Assembly: GCF_001434295.1 (NCBI RefSeq)
Contig: NZ_AZFA01000004.1
Span: 1-64,000, forward strand
DNA length: 64,000 bases
Direction: 5' to 3'
From: Companilactobacillus versmoldensis DSM 14857 = KCTC 3814
GTDB lineage: Bacteria > Bacillota > Bacilli > Lactobacillales > Lactobacillaceae
In this document: positions 56,108 through 64,000 of the stretch, in pieces
Numbering within the stretch: the stretch's first letter is position 1
Layout of the letters: the number at the start of each line of letters is the position of its first letter
The notes under the pieces: generated by a model
What the model was told of the DNA's origin: nothing
Databases searched by the model: none
What the model saw: the letters and a program-made list of their open reading frames with translations, nothing else
Translations under genes and position numbers: made by a program

Positions 56108-56842
56108 TTATTCATCATCATCGTCAGCTGCAGCAGTATAAACTTCTGAAACATCATCATCGTCTTCTAGTTGATCGATCATGTGTTCAAATTGTTCCTG
56201 CTTTTCCTCTGGTACTTGCATAGTATTTTGAGGGATCATAGTTAACTCAGAATTGGCTAATTCATAACCCTTTTCTTGTAAACCATCACGAACAGCTGTG
56301 AAATCTTTAGCATCTGTATAAATTTCAAATGCATCATCTGATGTTTGTAAATCGTCGGCGCCAAGATCCATAATATCTAATAATACTTGGTCTTCGTCTT
56401 GTGTGTTCTTAGTACGATCTAAAACAATGTAACCTTTACGGTCAAACATATATGAAACAGATCCTGAAGAACCTAAGCTACCTCCGTTACGAGTAAACGC
56501 AACACGTACAGAAGAAGCTGTTCTATTCTTGTTATCTGTCAATGCTTCAACTAAAACTGCAACTCCACCCGGAGCATAGCCTTCATATGTAACTTCGTCG
56601 TAGTGTTCTTCACTACCACCTTCGGCTTTATCTAAGGCACGTTTGATGTTGTCCTTAGGCATATTAGCTGCACGAGCTTTATCTACTATTAAACGAAGAG
56701 CAGCATTACTGTTAGGATCGGCACCACCCGATTTTGCTGCCATATATAATTCACGGGATAATTTTTGGAAAATTTTTCCACGCTTTGAATCTTGGGCATT
56801 TTTTCTACCCTGGATGTTATGCCATTTTGAATGTCCTGACAT
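56108..56842 (-). CDS. yebC: YebC/PmpR-family regulatory protein (TACO1-like)
   Basis: This 244-residue protein is a full-length YebC homologue: [25 protein letters not shown], the [27 protein letters not shown] helix and [28 protein letters not shown]. Members act as DNA-binding regulators or assist translation of difficult sequences such as polyproline. The acidic C-terminus (DDDDE) is usual. It has its own terminator. Confidence 0.93.
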   Translation of the reverse strand: MSGHSKWHNIQGRKNAQDSKRGKIFQKLSRELYMAAKSGGADPNSNAALRLIVDKARAANMPKDNIKRALDKAEGGSEEHYDEVTYEGYAPGGVAVLVEALTDNKNRTASSVRVAFTRNGGSLGSSGSVSYMFDRKGYIVLDRTKNTQDEDQVLLDIMDLGADDLQTSDDAFEIYTDAKDFTAVRDGLQEKGYELANSELTMIPQNTMQVPEEKQEQFEHMIDQLEDDDDVSEVYTAAADDDDE

Positions 56843-56908
56843 TTCTGCTTCCTTCTTTCATTTTGATTAGTAAACCGAATAACATAATATCAAATATAAG
56901 CCGTTATA

Positions 56909-57457
56909 TCAATACTCCATTGAGAAAGGATGTCGTTTTTTTTGATGACGCGATATTAAATAAATTATAAATAAAACAATTAAAATCGCACAGATCGATC
57001 CAAAACTATCTAAGATGACATCCGCAATCATCGGTGAACGACCACCAGTTATGCCTTGATGGAATTCATCAAATGCTGCTAATCCAGTTGCCGACATCCA
57101 AGGAATAAAGATTCTCAAAAACCAATTATTAGAAAAGTAACTGTACAAGGCCAAACAGATGAATAGTCCTAACAGAAAGTAGATTCCAAAATGAGCCCCT
57201 TTCCTAATAAAAAATTCCAAAAAATTAAAATAGCCATCATTCCCTAAAGATTGATATTTACCGCCATAATGAAAACCGGTCCCTTTTAAGAAAGAATAAA
57301 AAGGCCGATTATTACTACCCAAATATTTTTCCATAAAAGGGATCGTTGTTTGTTGTTTGTAAGTCAATGATGAACTAATAAAGAGCACTAATTCAACTAA
57401 AATCACACCCAACCAAAACCATTTCTGATTGTTTTTAAGCTTTTTATGCATCTTCAT
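56909..57457 (-). CDS. VanZ-family membrane protein
   Basis: This 182-residue protein has about five hydrophobic segments and the signature AAFDEFHQGITGGRSPMIADVILDSFG near residues 126-152. It lies in the same transcript as the APC permease, with a start that overlaps the permease stop by 14 bases. The function is unknown outside the teicoplanin-resistance example. Confidence 0.82.
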   Translation of the reverse strand: MKMHKKLKNNQKWFWLGVILVELVLFISSSLTYKQQTTIPFMEKYLGSNNRPFYSFLKGTGFHYGGKYQSLGNDGYFNFLEFFIRKGAHFGIYFLLGLFICLALYSYFSNNWFLRIFIPWMSATGLAAFDEFHQGITGGRSPMIADVILDSFGSICAILIVLFIIYLISRHQKKRHPFSMEY

Positions 57458-59045
57458 CGTCCATTTTTACTTTAGAATTCAACTCACGAGCATCATCTAA
57501 GTAACCCGTATGATAAGCAGTATTAACTGCCCAGTAATAAACAAAAGTAGAAACAACTAAAATCAATACGAAGTCATATGGATATTGAAGCATTCCTAAT
57601 CCACCGAAATCTTTACCACCAAGCCATGAAACTAGCGATAGAAAGATTAACTGGAAGAAGATCCACAAACTTGCAGTGATTTTTGGTTTCAATTCCTTAA
57701 AACCACGATTGTAGTCAAAGTATGTATAAATTGGCAAGCCAATAATGATAATAGCAATGACTTCGACAGTCGTTGGGAACATCGTCCAATAAATCGTCAA
57801 ACTGATCAAATCAAAAGCTAATGGAGCTAAGATCTTCATTCCTTTGATTTTTGTTGGACGCTTGAAATCTGGAGCTATCCGTCTCAAACTACCTGCAACA
57901 ACAGGACCAGTCAATAGAGAAATCAGCATTGTAGCTGAAACAACACGTGATAAAATTGACCAATTCTTGAACAATAAGACCAAAATAAAGCTGACAACTA
58001 AGTTAACCAACAAAGCTACACGTGGAGCATTATGCGGATTGTCGATCCGAGCTAATATTTTGGGCATATGACGGTTTTTAGGCATTGATGCTAATGACCT
58101 ACTTGCTGAAGCAGAAAATGCCATACCACTACCAAATGGAGATATAAAGGCAGTAAAGTAAATCAAAGTAGATAGCCACATCATATTAAGTAAAACAGCT
58201 AAATCAGCATAAGGTGAATTGAAATTAACTGCACTCCAACCTTTGGAAATGATTGATTGTGGCAAAGCACCAATAAAGACGATCTGCAACAAAATATAAA
58301 TAACTGCAGCAATTGATAAAGAAATGACAATAGCCCGTTTAATATTAACTGAAGGCTTTTTAATATCATTACCTAGATTTATCAAAGTTTGAAAGGCAAC
58401 ATACGAGAAAATAACCCCCGCACTACTAATTGCCACGAAAATTGATGAAGTACCATTTGGCATAAATTCACTATAATTATGACCAAAGTTGCTCATATGG
58501 AATCCCGCAACAACTAAAGCAATCATAGTAACAAATGGAACAATCAACTTAAAAACAGAAATAAAATTATTAAATTTAGCCATCAAGTTGACTGACCAAT
58601 AATTAATAAAAGTAAAAACACAAAGCATGACTGCTGCGGCAATGATACCAGTACCAGATAATTGGCTTCCTGACATCAATCCTGTTGTCCATTTTGCCCA
58701 GGACCAAGGCCATGAACTCATATATTGAACAGCAGCAACTGCTTCGATTGGTAAAATAGCCAAAAGCGATAACCAATTGGCCCAAGAAGAAATGTGACCT
58801 AGCAGTGAACCATGTGAATACATGGCAAATCTACTCATCGCACCATCCTCTGGAAACATCGTTCCAATTTCAACATAAACAATTGCGATCACAAATACTA
58901 GTAAAGCACCAATGATCCAGGCTAGAATAGCAGCCGGCCCAGCGACATTAGCCGCCTGACTGGAACCAAACATCCACCCGGAACCAATAAGGGCACTTAA
59001 ACCAAACATAACCGTTGAAAATAGACCTAATTTCTTTTTCCTCAA
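57444..59045 (-). CDS. APC-family amino acid permease
   Basis: This 533-residue transporter has about fourteen hydrophobic segments. The first helix carries GLSALIGSGWMFGSSQAANVAGPAA, the unwound Gly-rich substrate-binding stretch of APC transporters, and the helix 6 region has GVIFSYVAFQTLINLGNDIKKPS. It resembles YcaM-like and other aspartate/glutamate-type permeases of lactobacilli, but I cannot fix the substrate. The ATG follows GGAGGGAGAAT. It is followed by the overlapping VanZ gene. Confidence 0.82.
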   Translation of the reverse strand: MRKKKLGLFSTVMFGLSALIGSGWMFGSSQAANVAGPAAILAWIIGALLVFVIAIVYVEIGTMFPEDGAMSRFAMYSHGSLLGHISSWANWLSLLAILPIEAVAAVQYMSSWPWSWAKWTTGLMSGSQLSGTGIIAAAVMLCVFTFINYWSVNLMAKFNNFISVFKLIVPFVTMIALVVAGFHMSNFGHNYSEFMPNGTSSIFVAISSAGVIFSYVAFQTLINLGNDIKKPSVNIKRAIVISLSIAAVIYILLQIVFIGALPQSIISKGWSAVNFNSPYADLAVLLNMMWLSTLIYFTAFISPFGSGMAFSASASRSLASMPKNRHMPKILARIDNPHNAPRVALLVNLVVSFILVLLFKNWSILSRVVSATMLISLLTGPVVAGSLRRIAPDFKRPTKIKGMKILAPLAFDLISLTIYWTMFPTTVEVIAIIIIGLPIYTYFDYNRGFKELKPKITASLWIFFQLIFLSLVSWLGGKDFGGLGMLQYPYDFVLILVVSTFVYYWAVNTAYHTGYLDDARELNSKVKMDDEDA

Positions 59046-59074
59046 AATTCTCCCTCCATTTCAACTATCATGGT

Positions 59075-59108
59075 AAAAAAACGAGTCCCATACAAGAGAC
59101 TCGTTTTT
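59075..59108 (-). terminator. glmS terminator
   Basis: AAAAACGAGTC pairs with GACTCGTTTTT around an eight- to ten-base loop, with T-runs in both directions. Confidence 0.85.
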
Positions 59109-59250
59109 CTGTTTTTTGCATCCTTATAATACATTAAAAAAAAAATCGTACAAATTGAACTTTTATTCTTAAGATATTTCCATCTGAGACAAAAAAAGAT
59201 CAATTCATCAAAGTGAACCGACCCAATTTGTAACTTTTTACCATAATGTT

Positions 59251-61062
59251 TTATTCAACTGTAACACTCTTAGCTAAATTACGAGGTTTATCAACATCAT
59301 TACCACGTTCTAAGGCTGCATAATAAGCAATCAATTGTGCAGGAACGACACTAACGATTGGCGAGATCATTTCGTCAACAGCTGGTAAGACCACTTGATC
59401 ACCATCTTCAGCATACTTCTTACTTGAAATAACCAAGACATGTCCACCACGGGCTTCAACTTCCTGAATATTACCACGAGTATGAGCAGCACCAACGCCA
59501 TCGTTGACGTAAGCAAAGACTGGAACGTCCTTCTCGATCAATGAGATAGTACCATGCTTCAATTCACCAGCAGCAAATCCTTCCGCATGAATGTAGGAAA
59601 TTTCTTTTAATTTCAATGATGCTTCAAGCGACAAAGCGTAATCGATTCCACGTCCAATATAGAAGGCATCGCGGCTATTGGCAAGATAATCATGAGCAAT
59701 CTTCTTGAAACGATCTTTTTCCTCAACGATTGTTTGAATGGCATTAGCAGCTAAAGCTAATTGACCTTGAAGATCAAATTCTTGAGCCAATTTAACACCC
59801 TTATACTCACCGACTGCTTTAGCCAAGACGGATTCAACGGCAATCTGAGCTGTATATGCTTTTGTAGAAGCAACAGCGATCTCTGGTCCCGCCAGCAATT
59901 CCATAGTATATGTAGCTTCACGGGAAAGAGTTGAATTAGGAACGTTAGTCATAGTTAAACTATGATGACCTAATTCATTGACCTTAACTAATACTTGACG
60001 ACTATCCGCTGTCTCACCACTTTGTGATAAGAAGATAAAGAATGGTTTCTTAGAAAGTTTTGGCATATGGTAACCAAACTCACTAGCCAATTCAACGTCT
60101 ACGGGCACGTCTGTCAAGTTTTCAAAGATATCCTTACCAACTAAGCCAGCATGGTAACTAGTACCTGCAGCAACGATATATAGGCGATCTGCGTTGGCTA
60201 CATCTTCTAACATCTTTTCATCGATTTTGATGTCTTTTCCATCAAAGTAATGTGATGAGATCTTTCTCATAACTACTGGTTGCTCGTCGATTTCCTTGAG
60301 CATGTAGTTAGCATATGTTCCCTTAGAAATATCACTAGCATCAAGCTCAACTGTATATGGATCTCGAGTGACCTTTTCTCCAGCAATAGTTGAGATCTCA
60401 ACACTATCTTTTTTCAGAATAACTACTTCACCGTCATGAATCTCAAGGAATTTGTGAGTACTGTCAAGCATAGCCATAGCATCAGAACAAATAACGTTGA
60501 ATCCATCAGCAAGACCAATCAAAAGTGGGCTCTTGTTTTTAGCGACATAGATTCGATCAGGTTGTTCTTTATCGACCATAGCAAATGCATATGAACCCTC
60601 GATCATTGTCAAAGCTTTTCTGAAGGCTGCTTCAGTATCCATATTTTCTTTTGTTACTAAATAGTCGACTAATTGAACGGCTACTTCAGTATCTGTTTGG
60701 CTCTTAAAGTCAACATCGCTTAAATATTTAGCTTTTAAATCAGCATAATTTGTCAAAACACCGTTGTGTACTAAATAAAAACGGTTGTCAGCTGAAAAAT
60801 GAGGATGAGCATTGTCAACTGTTGGTTGACCATGAGTAGCCCAACGTGTATGGCCAATTCCCATCTCACCTTGAATCTCTGGTCCAACTTTTTTCTCAAG
60901 TTGGCTAATCTTTCCAACTTCTTTTACAAGATAATCTTTATTATTTTCATTATTTACATAAATACCGGCTGAATCATAGCCACGATATTCAAGTTTTTCA
61001 AGTCCATTTAATAAAATTTTTGTTGTATTATCGTTACCAACAACTCCAACAATTCCGCACAT
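59251..61062 (-). CDS. glmS: glutamine-fructose-6-phosphate aminotransferase (isomerizing)
   Basis: This 603-residue enzyme starts at MCGIVGVVGN, where Cys2 becomes the N-terminal nucleophile of the glutaminase domain (about 1-240: GHTRWATHGQPTVDNAHPH). Two SIS domains follow (about 285-420 and 455-590), with LSQSGETADSRQ, STKAYTAQ and the C-terminal DKPRNLAKSVTVE. It makes glucosamine-6-phosphate for peptidoglycan and teichoic acid. The start at 61062 follows TAGGAGATTTATT; the frame from 61095 has no basis. No glmS ribozyme core was recognised in the leader. Confidence 0.96.
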   Translation of the reverse strand: MCGIVGVVGNDNTTKILLNGLEKLEYRGYDSAGIYVNNENNKDYLVKEVGKISQLEKKVGPEIQGEMGIGHTRWATHGQPTVDNAHPHFSADNRFYLVHNGVLTNYADLKAKYLSDVDFKSQTDTEVAVQLVDYLVTKENMDTEAAFRKALTMIEGSYAFAMVDKEQPDRIYVAKNKSPLLIGLADGFNVICSDAMAMLDSTHKFLEIHDGEVVILKKDSVEISTIAGEKVTRDPYTVELDASDISKGTYANYMLKEIDEQPVVMRKISSHYFDGKDIKIDEKMLEDVANADRLYIVAAGTSYHAGLVGKDIFENLTDVPVDVELASEFGYHMPKLSKKPFFIFLSQSGETADSRQVLVKVNELGHHSLTMTNVPNSTLSREATYTMELLAGPEIAVASTKAYTAQIAVESVLAKAVGEYKGVKLAQEFDLQGQLALAANAIQTIVEEKDRFKKIAHDYLANSRDAFYIGRGIDYALSLEASLKLKEISYIHAEGFAAGELKHGTISLIEKDVPVFAYVNDGVGAAHTRGNIQEVEARGGHVLVISSKKYAEDGDQVVLPAVDEMISPIVSVVPAQLIAYYAALERGNDVDKPRNLAKSVTVE

Positions 61063-61078
61063 AATAAATCTCCTAAAC

Positions 61079-61176
61079 TGGTATAGTTTATTCATACGTA
61101 TTGGTATAGTTCATTTTGGGCACCAATATTTTTTTTGAACACTTATTACTGTACTAATCTACCGCCGTTATGTCAA
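61079..61176 (-). promoter_or_regulatory. glmS promoter and two NagR-like boxes
   Basis: On the minus strand TTGACA (61176-61171), a 17-base spacer and TACAGT (61153-61148) form the promoter. In the leader, TGGTATAGTT occurs at 61079-61088 and 61102-61111 (plus-strand reading), 23 bases apart. The 9-mer TGGTATAGT is also in the nagB operator. Confidence 0.65.
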
Positions 61177-61370
61177 TGTTTTTTAATTTTTCATTAAAGA
61201 AATTTCATAAATGGTACAGGTGGTACATACCGATATGGTATCCGTTGCCACGGCACTTGGTCTAGATTAAGGTTAAGGCTTACATTTCCCAGGAAGATTG
61301 GCTAATATTAATAACGCTTTAGTCATCAAAAATATAACAAACAAATTATTTAATTTAAAGTCATTTTCAA

Positions 61371-61416
61371 AAAAAATAGTCCCAGAAGAATCGACTTTAT
61401 TGTCAATTTTTCTGAA
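61371..61416 (-). terminator. glmM terminator
   Basis: On the minus strand CAGAAAAATTGAC pairs with GTCGATTCTTCTG with two mismatches, followed by a T-rich tract after GGGACTA. Confidence 0.65.
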
Positions 61417-61436
61417 ACCATCAATTTCAATTAAAC

Positions 61437-62792
61437 TTAAGCACCCATGTCCTTCTTAACGACATCGGCAATTCTTTCAGTATATTCGTTAACTTTTTCC
61501 TCAGTAGCTGCTTCACACATTACACGTAGCAATGCCTCTGTACCACTAGGGCGAACCAAGACACGACCATCTCCATCCATCTCATCTTCAACGACTTTAA
61601 TGATATCAAGGATATCTTGATGTTCTTTCCAGTTATTTTTGTCTGTAACTGGAACATTGATTAAACGTTGGGGATAGATTCTGACTGGTTCAGCAAGTTC
61701 TTTCAAACTCTTACCAGTTTCTTTCATAACATGTAGCAAATGGATTCCAGTCAACATTCCGTCACCGGTATTCATATACTCAAATAGAACTACGTGACCT
61801 GATTGCTCGCCACCAATATTGTAATTTTTCTCACGGATCGACTCGACCACGTGACGATCACCAACAGCAGTTTGCACATAATTCATGTCATTGGCTTCAA
61901 TTGCTTTATACAAGCCCATATTACTCATAACAGTAGTGACGATAGTATCCTTCTTCAAACGGCCACCATCATGCATATATTTGCCGAGAATGAACATAAT
62001 TTTATCACCGTCGACGATGTTGCCATCTTCATCAACTGCAATACAACGATCTCCATCCCCATCAAAAGCTAAACCAGCAACAGCATCGGAATCCTTAACC
62101 TTTTCAGCTAATTGTTCTGGATGAGTTGATCCGACATGGTCATTGATATTGATACCGTCTGGATGAGAGGCCATGATATCAAAATCGGCATTTAAATCAG
62201 CAAACAAGGTGCTAGCCAACCGACTAGTTGAACCATTAGCTGTATCTAAAACAATATTCATGCCACTTAAGTCATCAGAAACAGTTTGTTTGAGGAATTG
62301 GAGATATTTTTGTGCTCTCTCAGGATAATCTGAAACTGTCCCAAGTCCTTCAGCTGATGGTCTAGGCAATTTATCTTCTTTAGCATCGAGTAAATCTTCA
62401 ATCTCATCTTCAACTTCATCAGCTAACTTGTAACCATCTGAGCCAAAGAACTTGATACCATTATCAGAAGCTGGATTATGTGATGCAGAGATCATGATAC
62501 CGGCATCAGCTGAAGCCGCTCTAACTAAGTAAGCTACAGCAGGTGTCGTGACTACGTTTAAATTCAAAACTTCGATTCCGACTGATAATAAACCGGAAAT
62601 CAAACTGTCCATCAACATTTGACCAGAAATTCGTGTGTCACGTGCCACTAAAACACGTGGCCGACTGTTCTCATTTTGAGAATGTTGTGTCAAGACATAA
62701 CCGCCAGCACGACCTAATTTAAAGGCAAATTCTGGTTTTAATCCTTTATTGGCGATACCTCTTACACCGTCTGTTCCAAAATACTTTGTCAT
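61437..62792 (-). CDS. glmM: phosphoglucosamine mutase
   Basis: This 451-residue enzyme begins [18 protein letters not shown] and has the active-site phosphoserine loop [20 protein letters not shown] (Ser near 102), the metal loop AFDGDGDRC and the C-terminal phosphate-binding [12 protein letters not shown]. It converts glucosamine-6-phosphate to glucosamine-1-phosphate, the step after GlmS. The upstream gene cdaR ends 19 bases before its start, the conserved cdaA-cdaR-glmM arrangement. Confidence 0.96.
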   Translation of the reverse strand: MTKYFGTDGVRGIANKGLKPEFAFKLGRAGGYVLTQHSQNENSRPRVLVARDTRISGQMLMDSLISGLLSVGIEVLNLNVVTTPAVAYLVRAASADAGIMISASHNPASDNGIKFFGSDGYKLADEVEDEIEDLLDAKEDKLPRPSAEGLGTVSDYPERAQKYLQFLKQTVSDDLSGMNIVLDTANGSTSRLASTLFADLNADFDIMASHPDGININDHVGSTHPEQLAEKVKDSDAVAGLAFDGDGDRCIAVDEDGNIVDGDKIMFILGKYMHDGGRLKKDTIVTTVMSNMGLYKAIEANDMNYVQTAVGDRHVVESIREKNYNIGGEQSGHVVLFEYMNTGDGMLTGIHLLHVMKETGKSLKELAEPVRIYPQRLINVPVTDKNNWKEHQDILDIIKVVEDEMDGDGRVLVRPSGTEALLRVMCEAATEEKVNEYTERIADVVKKDMGA

Positions 62793-62811
62793 AAATATAA
62801 TACCCCCAACG

Positions 62812-63969
62812 CTATTCTACGTCGTTGCTTTCATTATTTTCATTATCATTTGATGAATTGTCATTTGTGTTCGTGTTGTTACTATTGTTACTGCTGTTGC
62901 TATTGTTTCCGGAATTCGCATTCGTATTACCATTGTTGTTTGTTGCACCGGAACCGCTAGCTGGTCGAGTATTCCGTGTAGTGTTAGTTTCACCTTCACC
63001 AGAATCACTGGAATTGACCGTAATATTGACTGGAATCATTGGAGGGTCAGACGAAGTTATCTGTCCCTTCAAGACATCAGCAATATTGATATTATGCTTG
63101 GTAGAATTAGTCACTCCGGATACGTCGACCGGAACATCGATCGAATCACCTAAATCATCCAACTGTTTCTGACTTCCAAAGACTGTGATAGAGGAAATGT
63201 CAGAATCAAAGGAGAAATTCATTCCCGTTGGTGAATCCCCCTGTTGGGTAAAATTTATGGACACCTTCTTACTTGGCATAGTGATTGGAATTTTAACATG
63301 AACTGTTTGAGGTTCCAAGGTCACATTTAAAGTCTTGCCTTTTTTATCCAGTGCCTGAACTAATACTTCCTGATCAAACGTACTCTTGATTCCCTTAGGC
63401 AGAATCGGTTTAACAACTACCTTATTGATCTTTTTAATATCTGCGGCTGCGCCCGTAACTTTGACTGAATCAGGAGAAACTGTGGCTTTACCAGCACTGT
63501 AACCTGAGGCAATCGAATTTTTACTGTAATCAACATCGATCGAGAATGACTTCGACATCCGTTTTTGAATGTTGACATTGACATATTTTGGCTTGATTGA
63601 ATAAGTCAAACTTGAATTCAAGCCATTTTGTTTGATCCTTACTTTATGTTTACCAGTCATATATTGTTTAAGATTTAAATAAACACTAAAATTCTGTGTG
63701 TTCTTTGTTGCGGTAACTAAAGAGGAAGGACCTTCAATAGTTACTTTGACTGACTGTGGGTAACCAGTAATGTAGTAGGTGTCACTGTCAGCTTGAACTT
63801 GTAGTGGCACAGTCATGGTTGCCTTGGTGTTAACCGTTGAAGTGTTAGACTGATTAGAATCTCTAGTCGATCCAACTCCAGGCGTACTGACCATAAAGAA
63901 CAGCCACAAGGCTCCACAAAGGGAGATAAAAGCATAGAAATATTTACTATTTACTATCTTCTTTATCAT
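62812..63969 (-). CDS. cdaR: CdaR, YbbR-domain regulator of the c-di-AMP synthase
   Basis: This 385-residue protein has one N-terminal membrane segment (about 9-28), three to four YbbR beta-rich repeats (about 40-325) and a low-complexity Asn/Ser/Gly tail (about 325-385) rich in acidic residues. CdaR binds the membrane diadenylate cyclase CdaA and adjusts c-di-AMP levels, with glmM as third partner. The ATG at 63969 follows GGAGGGAATC; the longer frame at 63984 starts inside that site. Confidence 0.88.
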   Translation of the reverse strand: MIKKIVNSKYFYAFISLCGALWLFFMVSTPGVGSTRDSNQSNTSTVNTKATMTVPLQVQADSDTYYITGYPQSVKVTIEGPSSLVTATKNTQNFSVYLNLKQYMTGKHKVRIKQNGLNSSLTYSIKPKYVNVNIQKRMSKSFSIDVDYSKNSIASGYSAGKATVSPDSVKVTGAAADIKKINKVVVKPILPKGIKSTFDQEVLVQALDKKGKTLNVTLEPQTVHVKIPITMPSKKVSINFTQQGDSPTGMNFSFDSDISSITVFGSQKQLDDLGDSIDVPVDVSGVTNSTKHNINIADVLKGQITSSDPPMIPVNITVNSSDSGEGETNTTRNTRPASGSGATNNNGNTNANSGNNSNSSNNSNNTNTNDNSSNDNENNESNDVE

Positions 63970-64000
63970 TTTGATTCCCTCCATTCTTATGGCGTCTTAT
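63947..64000 (-). CDS. cdaA: 3' end of probable cdaA (diadenylate cyclase), cut by the window edge
   Basis: A frame entering from the right edge reads [17 protein letters not shown] and stops at 63947, overlapping the cdaR start by 23 bases. The basic tail and the overlap fit the CdaA C-terminus in cdaA-cdaR-glmM operons. Only 17 codons are visible, so the call rests on context. Confidence 0.45.
   Translation of the reverse strand: MRRHKNGGNQNDKEDSK

Larger units (their letters stand above)
61063..61436. other. glmM-glmS intergenic region
   Basis: It holds the glmS promoter and boxes, a cluster of GGTA/TACC words with a palindrome TACC-GATAT-GGTA (61228-61240) and a direct repeat of GGTACA (61213, 61222), and the glmM terminator (61371-61416). 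There is no ORF. Confidence 0.5.

Noticed and set aside
61063-61436. glmS ribozyme
   Set aside because: No catalytic core was recognised; the leader from the predicted start is only about 80 bases and carries NagR-like boxes instead.

Overview
The window looks like the chromosome of a low-GC Gram-positive lactic acid bacterium of the Lactobacillaceae. A Companilactobacillus-like species is my best guess, but that is an inference from gene content and not a database match. Supporting signs are the AT-rich sequence, strong AGGAGG-type ribosome binding sites, T-box control of a methionine transporter, a tmRNA with the tag AKNNNSYALAA, oleate hydratase, AdhE, a comG operon followed by a methyltransferase and acetate kinase, and a glmS-glmM-cdaR region.

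Layout. 0-4 kb: MetQ lipoprotein under a methionine T-box, an isolated 44-codon small gene, a LysM/3D cell-wall protein, a YitT-type membrane protein and ssrA. 4-13 kb: an AT-rich surface and envelope region with a large secreted phosphatase-superfamily/LamG protein, a processive GT2 glycosyltransferase, an Ig-like membrane protein of unknown role, an NlpC/P60 hydrolase and a VanZ protein, separated by long gene-poor stretches with small ORFs and apparent remnants. 13-16 kb: acetyltransferases, a CsbD stress protein and a CycA-like permease. 16.3-24.1 kb: a decayed IS3-family element next to a four-gene SMC-kleisin-nuclease operon of the Wadjet/MksBEFG kind, whose SMC gene carries a frameshift. 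24.6-33.6 kb: a cation P-type ATPase interrupted by a stop codon, an ornithine decarboxylase-type gene with a PLP enzyme, a divergent frameshifted permease and a phosphodiesterase. 34-44 kb: MFS and SMR exporters (the SMR gene behind a probable guanidine-IV riboswitch), glutamate dehydrogenase, a TetR-FtsX-ATPase export operon with twin operators, AhpC, a UvrA paralogue interrupted by TGA at a zinc-finger cysteine, and a secreted GlpQ. 44-64 kb: core metabolism: adhE, nagB, oleate hydratase, ackA, ytxK-like gene, comGA-GG, yebC, VanZ, an APC permease, glmS, glmM, cdaR and the 3' end of a probable cdaA.

How the parts fit. nagB and glmS, which act in opposite directions on glucosamine-6-phosphate, share a TGGTATAGT motif near their start sites. 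adhE has overlapping Rex-like sites and cre-like sites, so it should respond to NADH and carbon source. The comG operon encodes the type IV pilus-like DNA uptake machine. The Wadjet-like operon would oppose that by removing incoming circular plasmids, but its ATPase reading frame is broken as written.

The points I would check first are the Wadjet-like operon and its frameshift, the set of four otherwise full-length genes each broken by one base, the guanidine-IV-like leader, and several small genes with good ribosome binding sites.
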